50,580 bases of DNA from Mariniphaga sp. (GTDB lineage Bacteria > Bacteroidota > Bacteroidia > Bacteroidales > Prolixibacteraceae), in assembly GCA_024636975.1 (NCBI GenBank), contig JAGXGA010000054.1, forward strand, positions 1 to 50,580, written 5' to 3'. Positions 34,493 through 43,446 of this stretch are shown here, one piece after another. The stretch's first letter is position 1. Each line of letters begins with the position of its first letter. The notes beneath the pieces were generated by a model that made no database searches, was not told where the DNA came from, and saw only the letters and a program-made list of their open reading frames with translations. The position numbers and the translations under genes are program-made.

Positions 34493-35380
34493 ATGTTTAT
34501 TAATGCAATTGAAAAGGCGGCAAAATTTACGAGACCCATACATACCATTACGAAATCATATAGGGGCGAAACCATTATTCCGGGAGCAGCAACACTGTTT
34601 TTTGTAAACGAAAAAGGATATGCAATTACATGCAGGCATGTTGTTGAAATGTTAATTCAATCAAAAAATGTAACGAAAAATTATTCCGCTTTTAAATTGG
34701 AGCGCAATGAATTGCCTAGAGACGGAAAGTTTATGAATAAGTTAAACAGGTTGAAAATCAAATATAAAATAGGTGATAAAACAATTGTACATCAAAAAAA
34801 TAACTTTGTTAATTGTGTAGATAAAATGTCTGGTTTTACTTCTCATATTCATTCAGATTATGATTTGGCAATAATTAAATTCAATGATTTCTCGAAATTA
34901 CACTGTAAGGAATTTGCTGTATTTAAAAAAGATGCAGAAGAGATAAAACAGGGTAAATTTTTATGCCGGCTGGGTTTTCCATTCCCTGAGTTCACTAATT
35001 TCAGGTTTAATGAAGAAGGTGATGATATTGAATGGACAACTGATGGCGTAAGGGATTCACCCCGATTCCCGATTGAAGGAATGGTAACAAGATTTCTGGG
35101 CGATGGTAAAGGCATTAAATATGGGATTGAACTAAGTACCCCCGGTCTCAGAGGTCAAAGTGGCGGGCCACTGTTTGATTCAAACGGAATTGTATGTGGG
35201 ATGCAAAGTAAAACAAATCATCTTCATTTAGGCTTTGACATTGAGAATAAAGAAATTATTACTAAAGGTCAAAGTAAAAAAGTAAGTGATTATTCGTTTA
35301 TTCACCTTGGACATTGCATTAGTGCAGGTATTATAAAAGAATTTCTGAGGCAAAATAATGTTGAATTTGACGAACAATAA
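34493..35380 (+). CDS. Cytosolic trypsin-like serine protease domain protein
   Basis: The 295-residue protein has no signal peptide, so it is probably cytosolic. It shows a chymotrypsin-fold triad: His49 in AITCRHVVEM, Asp124 in SDYDLAIIKF, and Ser223 in LRGQSGGPLFDSNG. Long inserts separate the triad. This is unlike DegP/HtrA, and there is no PDZ domain. Standalone cytosolic trypsin-like domains occur in stress, regulatory and phage-defence proteins. Which applies here cannot be told, as the neighbours give no clue. The gene has its own ~210-bp upstream gap. Confidence 0.75.
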   Translation: MFINAIEKAAKFTRPIHTITKSYRGETIIPGAATLFFVNEKGYAITCRHVVEMLIQSKNVTKNYSAFKLERNELPRDGKFMNKLNRLKIKYKIGDKTIVHQKNNFVNCVDKMSGFTSHIHSDYDLAIIKFNDFSKLHCKEFAVFKKDAEEIKQGKFLCRLGFPFPEFTNFRFNEEGDDIEWTTDGVRDSPRFPIEGMVTRFLGDGKGIKYGIELSTPGLRGQSGGPLFDSNGIVCGMQSKTNHLHLGFDIENKEIITKGQSKKVSDYSFIHLGHCISAGIIKEFLRQNNVEFDEQ

Positions 35381-35706
35381 TGTTGGGTCGATATTGCATA
35401 TATAATACATTTTAGTAATGGGCTGTGCTAAATTTACCTCCATACTGACGGCAGTTGATTGTTTCCGGGAGAATAAGAAGAAAAAGCAACTCCAATTCAG
35501 TCATTTTTATATAAATTCCGGATAGCATAAAATTTTAACACTGTTTTTCACAAAGAGGGCGAATCTTTGTTAAATTTTATGGACTTTGTTTTAATGGCGA
35601 CCTGGAGAGTAGAAGAAAAGAACATTCAACAGAATAATAAATGAATATATTTGGTAAATAGATATGAATAGAAACAAAAGGTTATCATCTGTAAACAAAA
35701 ACTGAC
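35381..35706. other. Gene-free region before the esterase gene
   Basis: AT-rich sequence of 326 bp. No remnant, hairpin or strong promoter could be supported by eye. Confidence 0.5.
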
Positions 35707-36552
35707 ATGAGAAATTCAAAATATATTATAGTATTACTAATTTCAATATGTTTTTATTTAGGTGGCCAATCTCAGGAACAGGTTATTTATAAGCAGGTTG
35801 ATTCTGTAAAATTATTTATGGAAGTATATCGTCCGGGAATATCAAATATTGCAACAAAACATCCGGCTATGGTTTTCTTTTTTGGAGGAGGTTGGATAGG
35901 TGGCAGTGTAAAACAGTTTGAACCACATGCCAGATTCTTTTCTCAAAGAGGTATGGTTTGTTTCCTGGTCGATTACAGGGTGGAAGGACGACAGCAAACA
36001 ACACCGTTTGAATCATTAAAAGATGCAAAATCAGCTATCCGTTATATAAGAGAACATTCCGATGTTTTTAATGTTGATACTTCTTTGATTGTTGCAGCAG
36101 GTGGTTCTGCCGGAGGACATCTTGCAGCTGCTACGGCATTAACAGATGATTTTAATGAGAATTCAGATAACATGTCGGTTAGTTGTAACCCGAATGTATT
36201 GGTACTTTATAATCCGGTAATAGATAACGGTCCGGGTGGTTATGGTTTTGAAAGAATAGGTGATGCCTATAAAAGTTTTTCACCTCTTCACAACATAAGG
36301 AAAGGGGCACCTCCTACAATCCTTTTTTTAGGAACGAAAGATAATCTGATACCTGTTGAAACGGCTAAATATTATCAGACTGTAATGAATAAGGTTGGAA
36401 GCAGATGCGAGTTTCGCCTGTATGAGGGGGAGGGGCATGGATTCTTTAATTATAAGAATTTTGATTGCTATAAGAAAACTCTATTGGAAAGTGATGAATT
36501 TTTACAATCACTTGGATACCTGAAAAAGGAACCAACCATAAAAATTGAATAA
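35707..36552 (+). CDS. Secreted alpha/beta-hydrolase (carbohydrate-esterase type)
   Basis: The 281-residue protein has a signal peptide (residues 5-22). The hydrolase domain has FFGGGWIGG (oxyanion-hole GGGW), the nucleophile Ser134 in AGGSAGGH, an Asp in FLGTKDNLIP and a His in EGEGHGFFN. This is the BD-FAE/acetyl-xylan-esterase-like branch that removes acetyl or feruloyl groups from glycans, consistent with a polysaccharide-degrading bacterium. No partner gene is adjacent. The minus-strand membrane protein ends 39 bp downstream. Confidence 0.85.
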   Translation: MRNSKYIIVLLISICFYLGGQSQEQVIYKQVDSVKLFMEVYRPGISNIATKHPAMVFFFGGGWIGGSVKQFEPHARFFSQRGMVCFLVDYRVEGRQQTTPFESLKDAKSAIRYIREHSDVFNVDTSLIVAAGGSAGGHLAAATALTDDFNENSDNMSVSCNPNVLVLYNPVIDNGPGGYGFERIGDAYKSFSPLHNIRKGAPPTILFLGTKDNLIPVETAKYYQTVMNKVGSRCEFRLYEGEGHGFFNYKNFDCYKKTLLESDEFLQSLGYLKKEPTIKIE

Positions 36553-36590
36553 TACCGGTTGGAAATAAACAGAATTCTTGTGGCGAGTAT

Positions 36591-38735
36591 TTATGCCCGC
36601 CTTCGCTCTTCTTTAATAATTTCGTAAGGGTTGGTAACCAGTGTATCCTGGCAGAGGCCAATATTGCGCCAGTTTTGAATGTATACCAGCCACTCATCGT
36701 CTTTAAGGGCATCAAGTACACGCTGCATCCTGTAAGTGGTTTTCCCTTCAGGATCAAGTAATGTGTAAAAAGTCTCCGGGTTTCTTCGCTTTTTTAATTC
36801 ACTGTCAGTATCATTTGAACCATCGGAAATTAATTTTTCCACGGCAAGCAGATCGGTAGCAGTACGGATTCCTTCATTCCTTAAAATATCAATGCCCCGC
36901 CTGGGTGGTTTGTCTTTTTCATCGGTGGCTGATTCAGTTACAATTCCTGTGGTGTGCAGATACAGTATTGCCTGATCCATTAAATCAACCAAACGGGCTA
37001 CAGGAATACCGGAACGCAACATTATTTCAATCATATTATGGTGCGCCAGTGTTTCTACATTCTCTACTCCTTCCTCAGTGAGGCGGGCCTGGTCGTACAG
37101 ACTTATTCCTTCCAGTTCGGTAATTGGATGTTTTACCTTGAAACCTGGAAAAATTTTCGCCACCCTTTTATTTTCCATCAGTGTTTTCAAAAATGTAATT
37201 CCGGTTTCAGGAATCAACCCAATTCCAAAAGCCAGAACTATAAATGAAGCCTTTGTAATTTCCATCGAACTGTCGTTAATTACAACGCCAATAACCCAAA
37301 CGAGAATTATTGCACTGATAATTCTTATGCTGATATGGCTGTAAGCTTTCGGAGAAAGATCACCACGGGAATAACGTTTGAACAGAAGGTTCAGCGCAAA
37401 AAAATATGCGCCAAGAAAAGCAAAGCTTATTAAACTCATCTGAGGCGAAAGCAGGTTAATGACTTCTATAGAATTAACAACAGGTATTTCACCAACCGGC
37501 CAGAGGGTAAAAATCCAGCAGAGTGTAATCAGTACAGTGGAAAGCAAAATAGGCCATCCTGTGCGAAGTATTGAAAACTGATTAAAATTGGCGCCCGATG
37601 ATACTGTAACTTCATCAACAAGCTTACCGTATTCAATTTCCGCATCATCGGTGGTGTGGATTAAAGGGTTTAAAAACATGATATTGCGTATAAATTGTGC
37701 ACGCAATGTACCTACCTGCCGGCGCTCGTACTGGAAGTAAAGCATGCCGGGAATGGAAGAAAGGATGACTATAAATACAAGTTGCAATAGCCGGAGCAAT
37801 AATCCGGCAGAAAAATAACCTCCAGCAGCAGTGGATCCGGTTCCGCCATATAGCATATCCATGAATATGTCCAGTACACCACCAAAAAAAAGTACTACGG
37901 CCACAGGAACCAGCAGAGGCCAGACATAAAACCCGAGCATGTTAACAAACTTAAACATGTACCTTGCAAAATTTGGTATTCCCTTGTACTCGCGGATCAG
38001 ATAAATAACGGTAATTAATACTGCAATTGCTGGCCAGATTACCCATATTGAAAACGAAAATAATGAATCAGGTCCGCCAAAGTGTTTGTCGAGTCCCATC
38101 CATTGCAGGACGAGGATAAAAATCCAACCATATGCCATCCAAACAATCAAAGCCATCCATTTTTCTTTTTGCATTTCCTCCAATTGTTGCTGGTCTTTTT
38201 TAACCTCGATCAGGTTAAGATCTTTCCATGGCCCGTAATCGTGCTGGTTAAGTACAAATTCATCAATTCTGCGGTTTCCAAAAGCGGGAATAATAAATTC
38301 TGAATCTTCTTTAAATTTGTTGCGAATACCGATTTTACGCGCTGTATTATTAATTAAAATACAACTGTCCACTGGTTCTTCTTCCTTTGGTTTTTCTTCC
38401 TTTATCTTATCAACAATCATTAATTGGCTGTTTTCAATAAAAGGCTCATAGTCATAAAGGTCCAGTATTTTATTGTCTATTTGAACGGCTGATTTTGCAG
38501 CAACAACCAAATATTCAGTGGGGGCAGGGGTGGTTTTAATGTTCTGAATTTTGCTTATCCTGTTTAGCAGTTTGTTTTGTGGCGATGGAGGCGGGGCAAG
38601 TGGTTTTTGATCTGTTTCCGGTTGCGTTTCTTTTTTCTTCACCTGTTCTGTTGTTTTTATTTTCAGGGGAAGACAAATATCAATTTCGGAGCTGTTAACC
38701 AAAATTACAACGGCTGCTTTTGAAATAGTTGGCAT
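36591..38735 (-). CDS. Polytopic membrane protein of unknown family
   Basis: I do not recognise this 714-residue protein. Residues 1-190 are soluble, with a Pro/Lys/Glu-rich linker (31-75, 111-121) and a strand-rich part. About eight membrane segments follow (about 194-212, 228-247, 266-286, 310-333, 393-413, 432-452, 469-487, 495-509). The cytosolic tail (530-714) has helix-turn-helix units such as LEGISLYDQARLTEEGVENV and ILRNEGIRTATDLL, which resemble helix-hairpin-helix/DUF4332-like repeats. Their order suggests a membrane-anchored scaffold or sensor. It stands alone with a ~600-bp gap upstream. Transport, scaffolding and signalling are all open. Confidence 0.7.
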   Translation of the reverse strand: MPTISKAAVVILVNSSEIDICLPLKIKTTEQVKKKETQPETDQKPLAPPPSPQNKLLNRISKIQNIKTTPAPTEYLVVAAKSAVQIDNKILDLYDYEPFIENSQLMIVDKIKEEKPKEEEPVDSCILINNTARKIGIRNKFKEDSEFIIPAFGNRRIDEFVLNQHDYGPWKDLNLIEVKKDQQQLEEMQKEKWMALIVWMAYGWIFILVLQWMGLDKHFGGPDSLFSFSIWVIWPAIAVLITVIYLIREYKGIPNFARYMFKFVNMLGFYVWPLLVPVAVVLFFGGVLDIFMDMLYGGTGSTAAGGYFSAGLLLRLLQLVFIVILSSIPGMLYFQYERRQVGTLRAQFIRNIMFLNPLIHTTDDAEIEYGKLVDEVTVSSGANFNQFSILRTGWPILLSTVLITLCWIFTLWPVGEIPVVNSIEVINLLSPQMSLISFAFLGAYFFALNLLFKRYSRGDLSPKAYSHISIRIISAIILVWVIGVVINDSSMEITKASFIVLAFGIGLIPETGITFLKTLMENKRVAKIFPGFKVKHPITELEGISLYDQARLTEEGVENVETLAHHNMIEIMLRSGIPVARLVDLMDQAILYLHTTGIVTESATDEKDKPPRRGIDILRNEGIRTATDLLAVEKLISDGSNDTDSELKKRRNPETFYTLLDPEGKTTYRMQRVLDALKDDEWLVYIQNWRNIGLCQDTLVTNPYEIIKEERRRA

Positions 38736-39325
38736 AATTTCTCCATATTAATTACTGATGAAAATTCTGCTGTATCAATCTCAGATTCAAACAAATCATT
38801 GTTCAAGTTACATATAAATAAAATAAAATAAAAGTCAATAGGGTGTTTTATTTATTTTGTTGGTTGAATTTATTTAATGCGGTTTATTTAAATCAAAGGT
38901 TGGAACATGCCTCCAGTTTCGGGCACAGCAAGTGAGAACCGAAATTTAGTTGATTCATGAAGTATAGAATTTTAATTTTGCAGTTTGCGGCTATAGTCTG
39001 CCGGCAAACAGATTTCCTGGACAAGGCAGGAGAGGCCTCTGCAATAAATCCAAAACTATTTTTCCACTCCATCATTCCATCTTTTGTTTTAATATAAAAT
39101 CTTTTATAGATTTATTCCGTAAAAATTTAAGCCTTTATTATTGACATCAATACCGAATACAAAACCCATAATGGTTTCCGTAAAGGTTAAGTCGTTGAAT
39201 GAAAAATTGAATAGGACAAAGGAGTAATGATTGTTGCCAGGCAGAGAAGAAGAAACAGCAGCTCTGTAGTGATATTGGGGTTTTTAGAGCCGCAATATTA
39301 AACAGTTGCAGACATTTAATCGTAC
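38736..39325. other. 590-bp gap containing repeat copy R1
   Basis: No intact gene. The left part (38736-38985) is AT-rich without clear structure. The right part is the diverged repeat R1, listed separately. Confidence 0.5.
38990..39300 (-). repeat. Dispersed repeat R1
   Basis: The core (39096-39205) aligns with 45215-45325 and 50085-50190. On the minus strand it reads DLTFTETIMGFVFGIDVNN, then KGLNFYGINL and a stop. The similarity to R3 continues on the plus strand through TGATTGTTgcCaGG...AGAAGA...ACAGCAG (from 39226). Internal stops show it is not a working gene now. Confidence 0.6.
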
Positions 39326-39880
39326 ATGATTATGAAGAAAAATCCTGTAATTTTGTTAACTCTCATTTCACTTTTAATGATAGGTGCGATCCTGTCCTTT
39401 GCAATACCCAATCATAATGCGGTAGTTCCTGATCCAGAGCTTAGGAATATTGTCCATACGGAATCGGAGCTTGAAATTATTAGAAAACGTGTGATATCAG
39501 AGCTCATGGCACCTAAGACGGAGCAATCGTATATTGAAGGTCTGCTGGGGACTATCCGCGATGATGGCTCCTGGCCCGATATTGATTACGAGGATGTTTC
39601 GCGCACAGGATGGGAGCACAGATTCCACCTCGAACATATTGGAGATCTCAGCAGAGCATATAAACAACCTGAATCAACCTATTTTCAGAATTCGGAAGTA
39701 AAGGATGCGATTTTTTCCGCCATGCGTTTTTGGTTCAGGCATAATTTTAAATGCGATAACTGGTATTATAATGTAGTTTTCACAGGCAGACATCTGAGAA
39801 TTGGATTGTTGGTATTTCTTGTTGGACTGTTGATTTTACAAAAACAAATAAGACTAAAATCTGAAAAAACGTTTGAATAA
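39326..39880 (+). pseudogene. N-terminal fragment of a polysaccharide lyase family 8 enzyme
   Basis: The 184-residue frame starts with a membrane/signal segment (residues 8-27) and matches the start of the PL8 alpha-helical toroid: LLGTIRDDGSWPDIDYEDV, RTGWEHRFHLEHIGDLSRAY and FRHNFKCDNWYYN. These correspond to the family's WPDI-YxD, R-x-W, H-x-x-R and NWWxN motifs. Full PL8 enzymes (chondroitin or hyaluronan lyases) have 700 or more residues. Here the frame stops soon after the NWYYN motif in a run of hydrophobic residues, and no continuation follows. The catalytic His/Tyr half is missing, so the product is inactive. Confidence 0.65.
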
Positions 39881-40012
39881 AAAGTTATTTATTTAGGTTT
39901 TTGATTCACGGGCAATAATTGTTAACGATTAAACTATGATAACCGTAGTCAACCAAACTGTGAAATAAAAAACGAGCAACTTATAAAATTAGTAACTAAA
40001 AATAACCTGATT

Positions 40013-40870
40013 ATGACTAAAATTCAAGCCAATAACAACAAGGCTGTTGTCAATTTGCTATGGACTGGTGGCTGGGATTCTACCTTTCGTATGCTTCAGC
40101 TGTCAACAAAGGATGTTATCGTTCAACCCCATTACCTGATAGATGGTAAAAGGAGATCACAAAACTATGAATTAGAGGCAATACGTTCAATAACTGAAGA
40201 TATCCGAAACCTGGTTTCTAATAAATGTACCATTCGTGATTTGATTTTGGTGAATATTTCTGAGATAAGTGAAGACGTGGATATTACCCTGGCCTATAAA
40301 AACGTTGCTAAAAATCACAAGCTCGGAATCCAGTATGAATGGTTGGCACGGTATTCAAAAATGGTTAAAAACCTTGAGATTGGTGATGAAAATGGCAGTG
40401 CCCCGGACAGCATACTGTTGGGTGCCATTAGGGCAAACGGAGCAATAAAAAAAATGACCGATGATATTAAAGGAGAATATTATATTGTTGACAAATCGGT
40501 TTCGTCGGGCGACATCATAAAGGTATTTGGTAATTACCATTACCCGATAGTGTTCTACAACAAGCTGCTGATGAAAAAGGAAGCCGAAGAAATGGGTTTA
40601 ATGGATTTAATGAATAAAACCTGGTTTTGCCATACTCCCATTGATGGACAGCCATGTGGTATTTGCGTTGCATGCGCAGGAACAATAAAAAAAGGTTTGG
40701 AGTACAGGTTAAGCAAAGCTGCTCGGAGAAGGTACAAAAGGAAAAAGCTAATCGAACCATTAATGAAAACATATATAATCAGGAGTGCCGGAAAATTAAA
40801 GCGACTAATCAAAACAACAAAATTGCAGCTGCCGTTAAAATGGAATTCATACGGTACACAAAGCACCTGA
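40013..40870 (+). CDS. QueC-like PP-loop ATPase with a four-cysteine zinc site
   Basis: The 285-residue cytosolic protein has the PP-loop LWTGGWDST (16-24), which binds and adenylates with ATP. Its C-terminal cysteines (Cys206, 215, 218, 221; C-x8-C-x2-C-x2-C) correspond to the zinc site of 7-cyano-7-deazaguanine synthase QueC. The LLGAIRANGAI strand also fits. It lacks the usual QueC SGGxDS form, and no other queuosine genes are nearby. Similar QueC-like proteins occur in anti-phage and protein-modification systems and in surface-polysaccharide loci. Here it stands alone with a long upstream gap, so a non-queuosine role is possible but unproven. Confidence 0.75.
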   Translation: MTKIQANNNKAVVNLLWTGGWDSTFRMLQLSTKDVIVQPHYLIDGKRRSQNYELEAIRSITEDIRNLVSNKCTIRDLILVNISEISEDVDITLAYKNVAKNHKLGIQYEWLARYSKMVKNLEIGDENGSAPDSILLGAIRANGAIKKMTDDIKGEYYIVDKSVSSGDIIKVFGNYHYPIVFYNKLLMKKEAEEMGLMDLMNKTWFCHTPIDGQPCGICVACAGTIKKGLEYRLSKAARRRYKRKKLIEPLMKTYIIRSAGKLKRLIKTTKLQLPLKWNSYGTQST

Positions 40871-40974
40871 GGAAGTGCATATATCAATATAATCCCGATG
40901 TGGACCTATAAAAAGCCTGATTGTATTAACCGTATAAGCTTAACTTAATTTTTTAACAGATAAAAGGAAAAGCC

Positions 40975-41069
40975 TTAAAACTCATAGTTGGCTCCAATAT
41001 TTCCTGCGGACAGGAACTCCCCAGGATTGGATTCGCAACATGTACCAACATGTATACATGAAATAAATT
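40975..41069 (-). pseudogene. C-terminal remnant of an outer-membrane beta-barrel protein
   Basis: The minus-strand frame has no start and reads SCIHVGTCCESNPGEFLSAG, then NIGANYEF and a stop at 40977-40975. The last residues have the alternating, Phe-terminated pattern of an outer-membrane barrel. Low confidence because it is short. Confidence 0.3.
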
Positions 41070-41082
41070 AATACGTGTTCTA

Positions 41083-41730
41083 ATGAAAAAAAATGCATTA
41101 ATAATCAGTATTATAAGTATTGTAATGATTTCTTGTCAAGACGAAATCGATTTACGATCAGACAAATATATCAGCGATATTTTTACAAAAAAGGAGATTA
41201 AAGAAATTGAAAAAATGATTAGCTATGTTGACAACATGGTTTTATCAAACACAGAGACTAAAGACATTGATCATGCATATCATATGTTTCTGGACAAAAT
41301 AGACAGGACAATTCAAGATAGCTCGCGATTTTTGGTGCCTTTTGAAGAGGAAAAGAAGTACCAATTTCTTGAAAATTTAGATCCCATTGTATTTAAAGAA
41401 TTTTGGAACATGAGCGATCACTTAAAAATGGCTCGATACAAGGATACCATTTATAGGGATTTGGAAAACTATAAAAGTTTAGATATAAGTCCAGTTGGAA
41501 GATACGTGGAGTATTTAAAAAAAGTGGGAGAAAAGGATGAGTTTTATATATCATTAGGAGAACAAATTGAGCTGGCTGGAGATTTACCAGCCGCAAATGC
41601 GCTTTGGTTTCCAAAAAATCATCGGAAATTTGATTTTACAATTCACAAAAACAGATTGTGGGTAGTTGTTTACATCTTAAGAATTGAAGAGCACCATGAC
41701 AAAAAAATGGAAAGATATTTAATGCAATAA
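41083..41730 (+). CDS. Putative lipoprotein of unknown function
   Basis: The 215-residue protein begins with a short Lys-rich start, a hydrophobic stretch and a lipobox-like VMISC (Cys18), so it is likely lipidated. The mature part is helical and charged (for example KEIKEIEKMISYVDNM) with few Gly or Pro. I do not recognise a family. It is followed at once by the region carrying the 18-bp inverted repeat and the IS110 gene, and preceded by the QueC-like gene with no clear link. Confidence 0.6.
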   Translation: MKKNALIISIISIVMISCQDEIDLRSDKYISDIFTKKEIKEIEKMISYVDNMVLSNTETKDIDHAYHMFLDKIDRTIQDSSRFLVPFEEEKKYQFLENLDPIVFKEFWNMSDHLKMARYKDTIYRDLENYKSLDISPVGRYVEYLKKVGEKDEFYISLGEQIELAGDLPAANALWFPKNHRKFDFTIHKNRLWVVVYILRIEEHHDKKMERYLMQ

Positions 41731-41843
41731 TACGCTAGGCATAATCCTCCCTATACCAAGCATTGACTTCCACAGCTAACGGTATGAGGTTCCACCTGAC
41801 TTTCTATCTTTGTATTGCTCTTTGTAAGACCGATTTTAGAACT

Positions 41844-41927
41844 GTTCCCGCCTTAGGCGAGGACGAGCGCAATCCTGGTTGAGATGCTTGCGATGACTTC
41901 AGTGGCGGTCTCGCCTAAGGCGGGAAC
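41844..41927. repeat. 18-bp perfect inverted repeat upstream of the IS110 gene
   Basis: GTTCCCGCCTTAGGCGAG (41844-41861) pairs perfectly with CTCGCCTAAGGCGGGAAC (41910-41927) around a 48-nt loop. The loop contains a further CGCAA/TTGCG pairing, and each arm holds a small CGCC-x3-GGCG palindrome. IS110 elements have no long terminal inverted repeats, so this is either a REP-like insertion target or part of the structured non-coding end. Confidence 0.85.
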
Positions 41928-41996
41928 CCCGGTTAGAATATTTTCTTTGCCAAAAGCACATCTCCTAAGAGCATTTTAACAGTAATATTTAATTTT

Positions 41997-43358
41997 ATGG
42001 AAGGAGGAAAACAAATTTCAATGGAAGTAGTCAACCCACATGCTGCGGGGGTTGATGTAGGCAGCCGCTCGCATTGGGTGGCGGTTGGACAGCGGGAACA
42101 AGACGTCAGGGAATTTGGTGTTTTTAACCAGGACCTATTTGAGATGGCCGACTGGCTCAAAGAACAACAGGTAAAGACCATTGCCATGGAAAGTACAGGG
42201 ATTTATTGGCAGAATCTCTATGCTGTTCTGATTTCAAAAGGATTTCATGTTATTTTGTGCAACGGGAAGTTCACCAAAAACATAAAAGGTAAGAAAACCG
42301 ATATTAAAGACTGCCAGTGGATACAAAAACTGCATAGTTTAGGTTTGCTCTCCAGTAGTTTCCTTCCCGATGGTAAAACAGAACAACTACGCACCTATTG
42401 CCGTCAGAGGGCAAATTTATTGCACCTGGCGGCAGCCACATCCAAAAAGATGCAGAAAAACCTCAGCCTTTTAAACCTCAGGTTAGACGTTGTGGTAAAC
42501 GACATTTGTGGGTTGACAGGATTGAATATTATACGTGCCATCTGCAACGGGGAAACCAGCCCCGAAAAGTTAGCATCCCTGCGTCACGGCAACTGTAGAA
42601 AAAGTGAAGCAGAAATTGCACGGGCCCTCCAAACCAATGGCCGAAAAGATTACCTGTTCGCACTGGGGCAAGAGCTTGACACTTACGGCCACCTCCAGAG
42701 AAAGATATCGGAATGCGATAAAATGATTGAAGATATGCTCAATGAAATCATAGATAATGATGAAAACAAGAAACAGCACATTATTGAACCCAAAACCTAC
42801 AAACGGATAAACAAAAACACACCTAAAGATATCGACCTAAACCTGAAATCCTATCAAATGTTCGAAGGTACCGACCTGCTTGCCATTGAAGGGGTGAGTT
42901 ATTCCACCGTATTGGCAATTATGAGCGAGGTTGGGATTGAAGGAATCCGAAAATTCCCCACGGCAAAGCATTTTACATCATGGCTCCGGTTGGCACCAAA
43001 CAATAAAATTAGCGGGGGAAAAGTATTGTCCAGCAAAGTCCCCAAGGGAAGTAACAGGTTGAAAATAGCGCTCCGTAATGCAGCAAATGCAATAGGGAAC
43101 CTGAAAGAATCAACTCCGCTGAGGGACTTCTTTCATAGAATAAACTTCCGCAAAGGAAGAGTTTCTGCAATAAGCGCTACAGCAAGGAAGCTTGCAGTTA
43201 TTATCTGGAACATGGTTGTAAAAGGGGTTCAATACATCAATCCCGGAGGATACCTCTTCCTGGATCAAAAGAGAAAACTTGGAATGGTAAAAAGAATACA
43301 AAAGCAAATCGCTAAATTTGAACTGACTGCTGACGACCTGCAATTAATAAAAGCTTAA
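41997..43358 (+). CDS. IS110-family transposase (DEDD recombinase)
   Basis: The 453-residue protein has the N-terminal RuvC-like DEDD domain (HAAGVDVGSRSHWVAVG, IAMESTGIYWQNL, KTDIKDCQWI). The C-terminal Transposase_20 part has the Ser-containing GVSYSTVLAIMSEVG and APNNKISGGKVLS. An AAGGAGG at 42001-42007 lies inside the frame and 13 bp before a second ATG at 42021, which may be the true start (MEVVNPHAAG). Full length with no visible frameshift, so it may be active. A bridge RNA would be expected from the 5' non-coding region. Confidence 0.9.
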   Translation: MEGGKQISMEVVNPHAAGVDVGSRSHWVAVGQREQDVREFGVFNQDLFEMADWLKEQQVKTIAMESTGIYWQNLYAVLISKGFHVILCNGKFTKNIKGKKTDIKDCQWIQKLHSLGLLSSSFLPDGKTEQLRTYCRQRANLLHLAAATSKKMQKNLSLLNLRLDVVVNDICGLTGLNIIRAICNGETSPEKLASLRHGNCRKSEAEIARALQTNGRKDYLFALGQELDTYGHLQRKISECDKMIEDMLNEIIDNDENKKQHIIEPKTYKRINKNTPKDIDLNLKSYQMFEGTDLLAIEGVSYSTVLAIMSEVGIEGIRKFPTAKHFTSWLRLAPNNKISGGKVLSSKVPKGSNRLKIALRNAANAIGNLKESTPLRDFFHRINFRKGRVSAISATARKLAVIIWNMVVKGVQYINPGGYLFLDQKRKLGMVKRIQKQIAKFELTADDLQLIKA

Positions 43359-43446
43359 ATATCAGCGGTATGCGAAAACGTTAGTTAGAACACTATAAAG
43401 ATTTAATTGTGTATTCAGTAATAAGTTTAATATCTAACCTAGCATC

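Larger units (their letters stand above)
41844..43446 (+). mobile_element. IS110-family insertion sequence (ends not certain)
   Basis: One transposase gene with a structured ~150-266-bp 5' non-coding stretch, as in IS110-group elements, whose 5' end encodes a bridge RNA that guides target and donor recognition. Neither the exact ends nor a target duplication could be fixed by eye. The limits given are the hairpin and the next gene. Confidence 0.6.

Noticed and set aside
41844-41927. The 18-bp inverted repeat as terminal inverted repeats of the IS110 element
   Set aside because: Both arms lie on the same side of the transposase gene, and IS110 elements lack long terminal inverted repeats.
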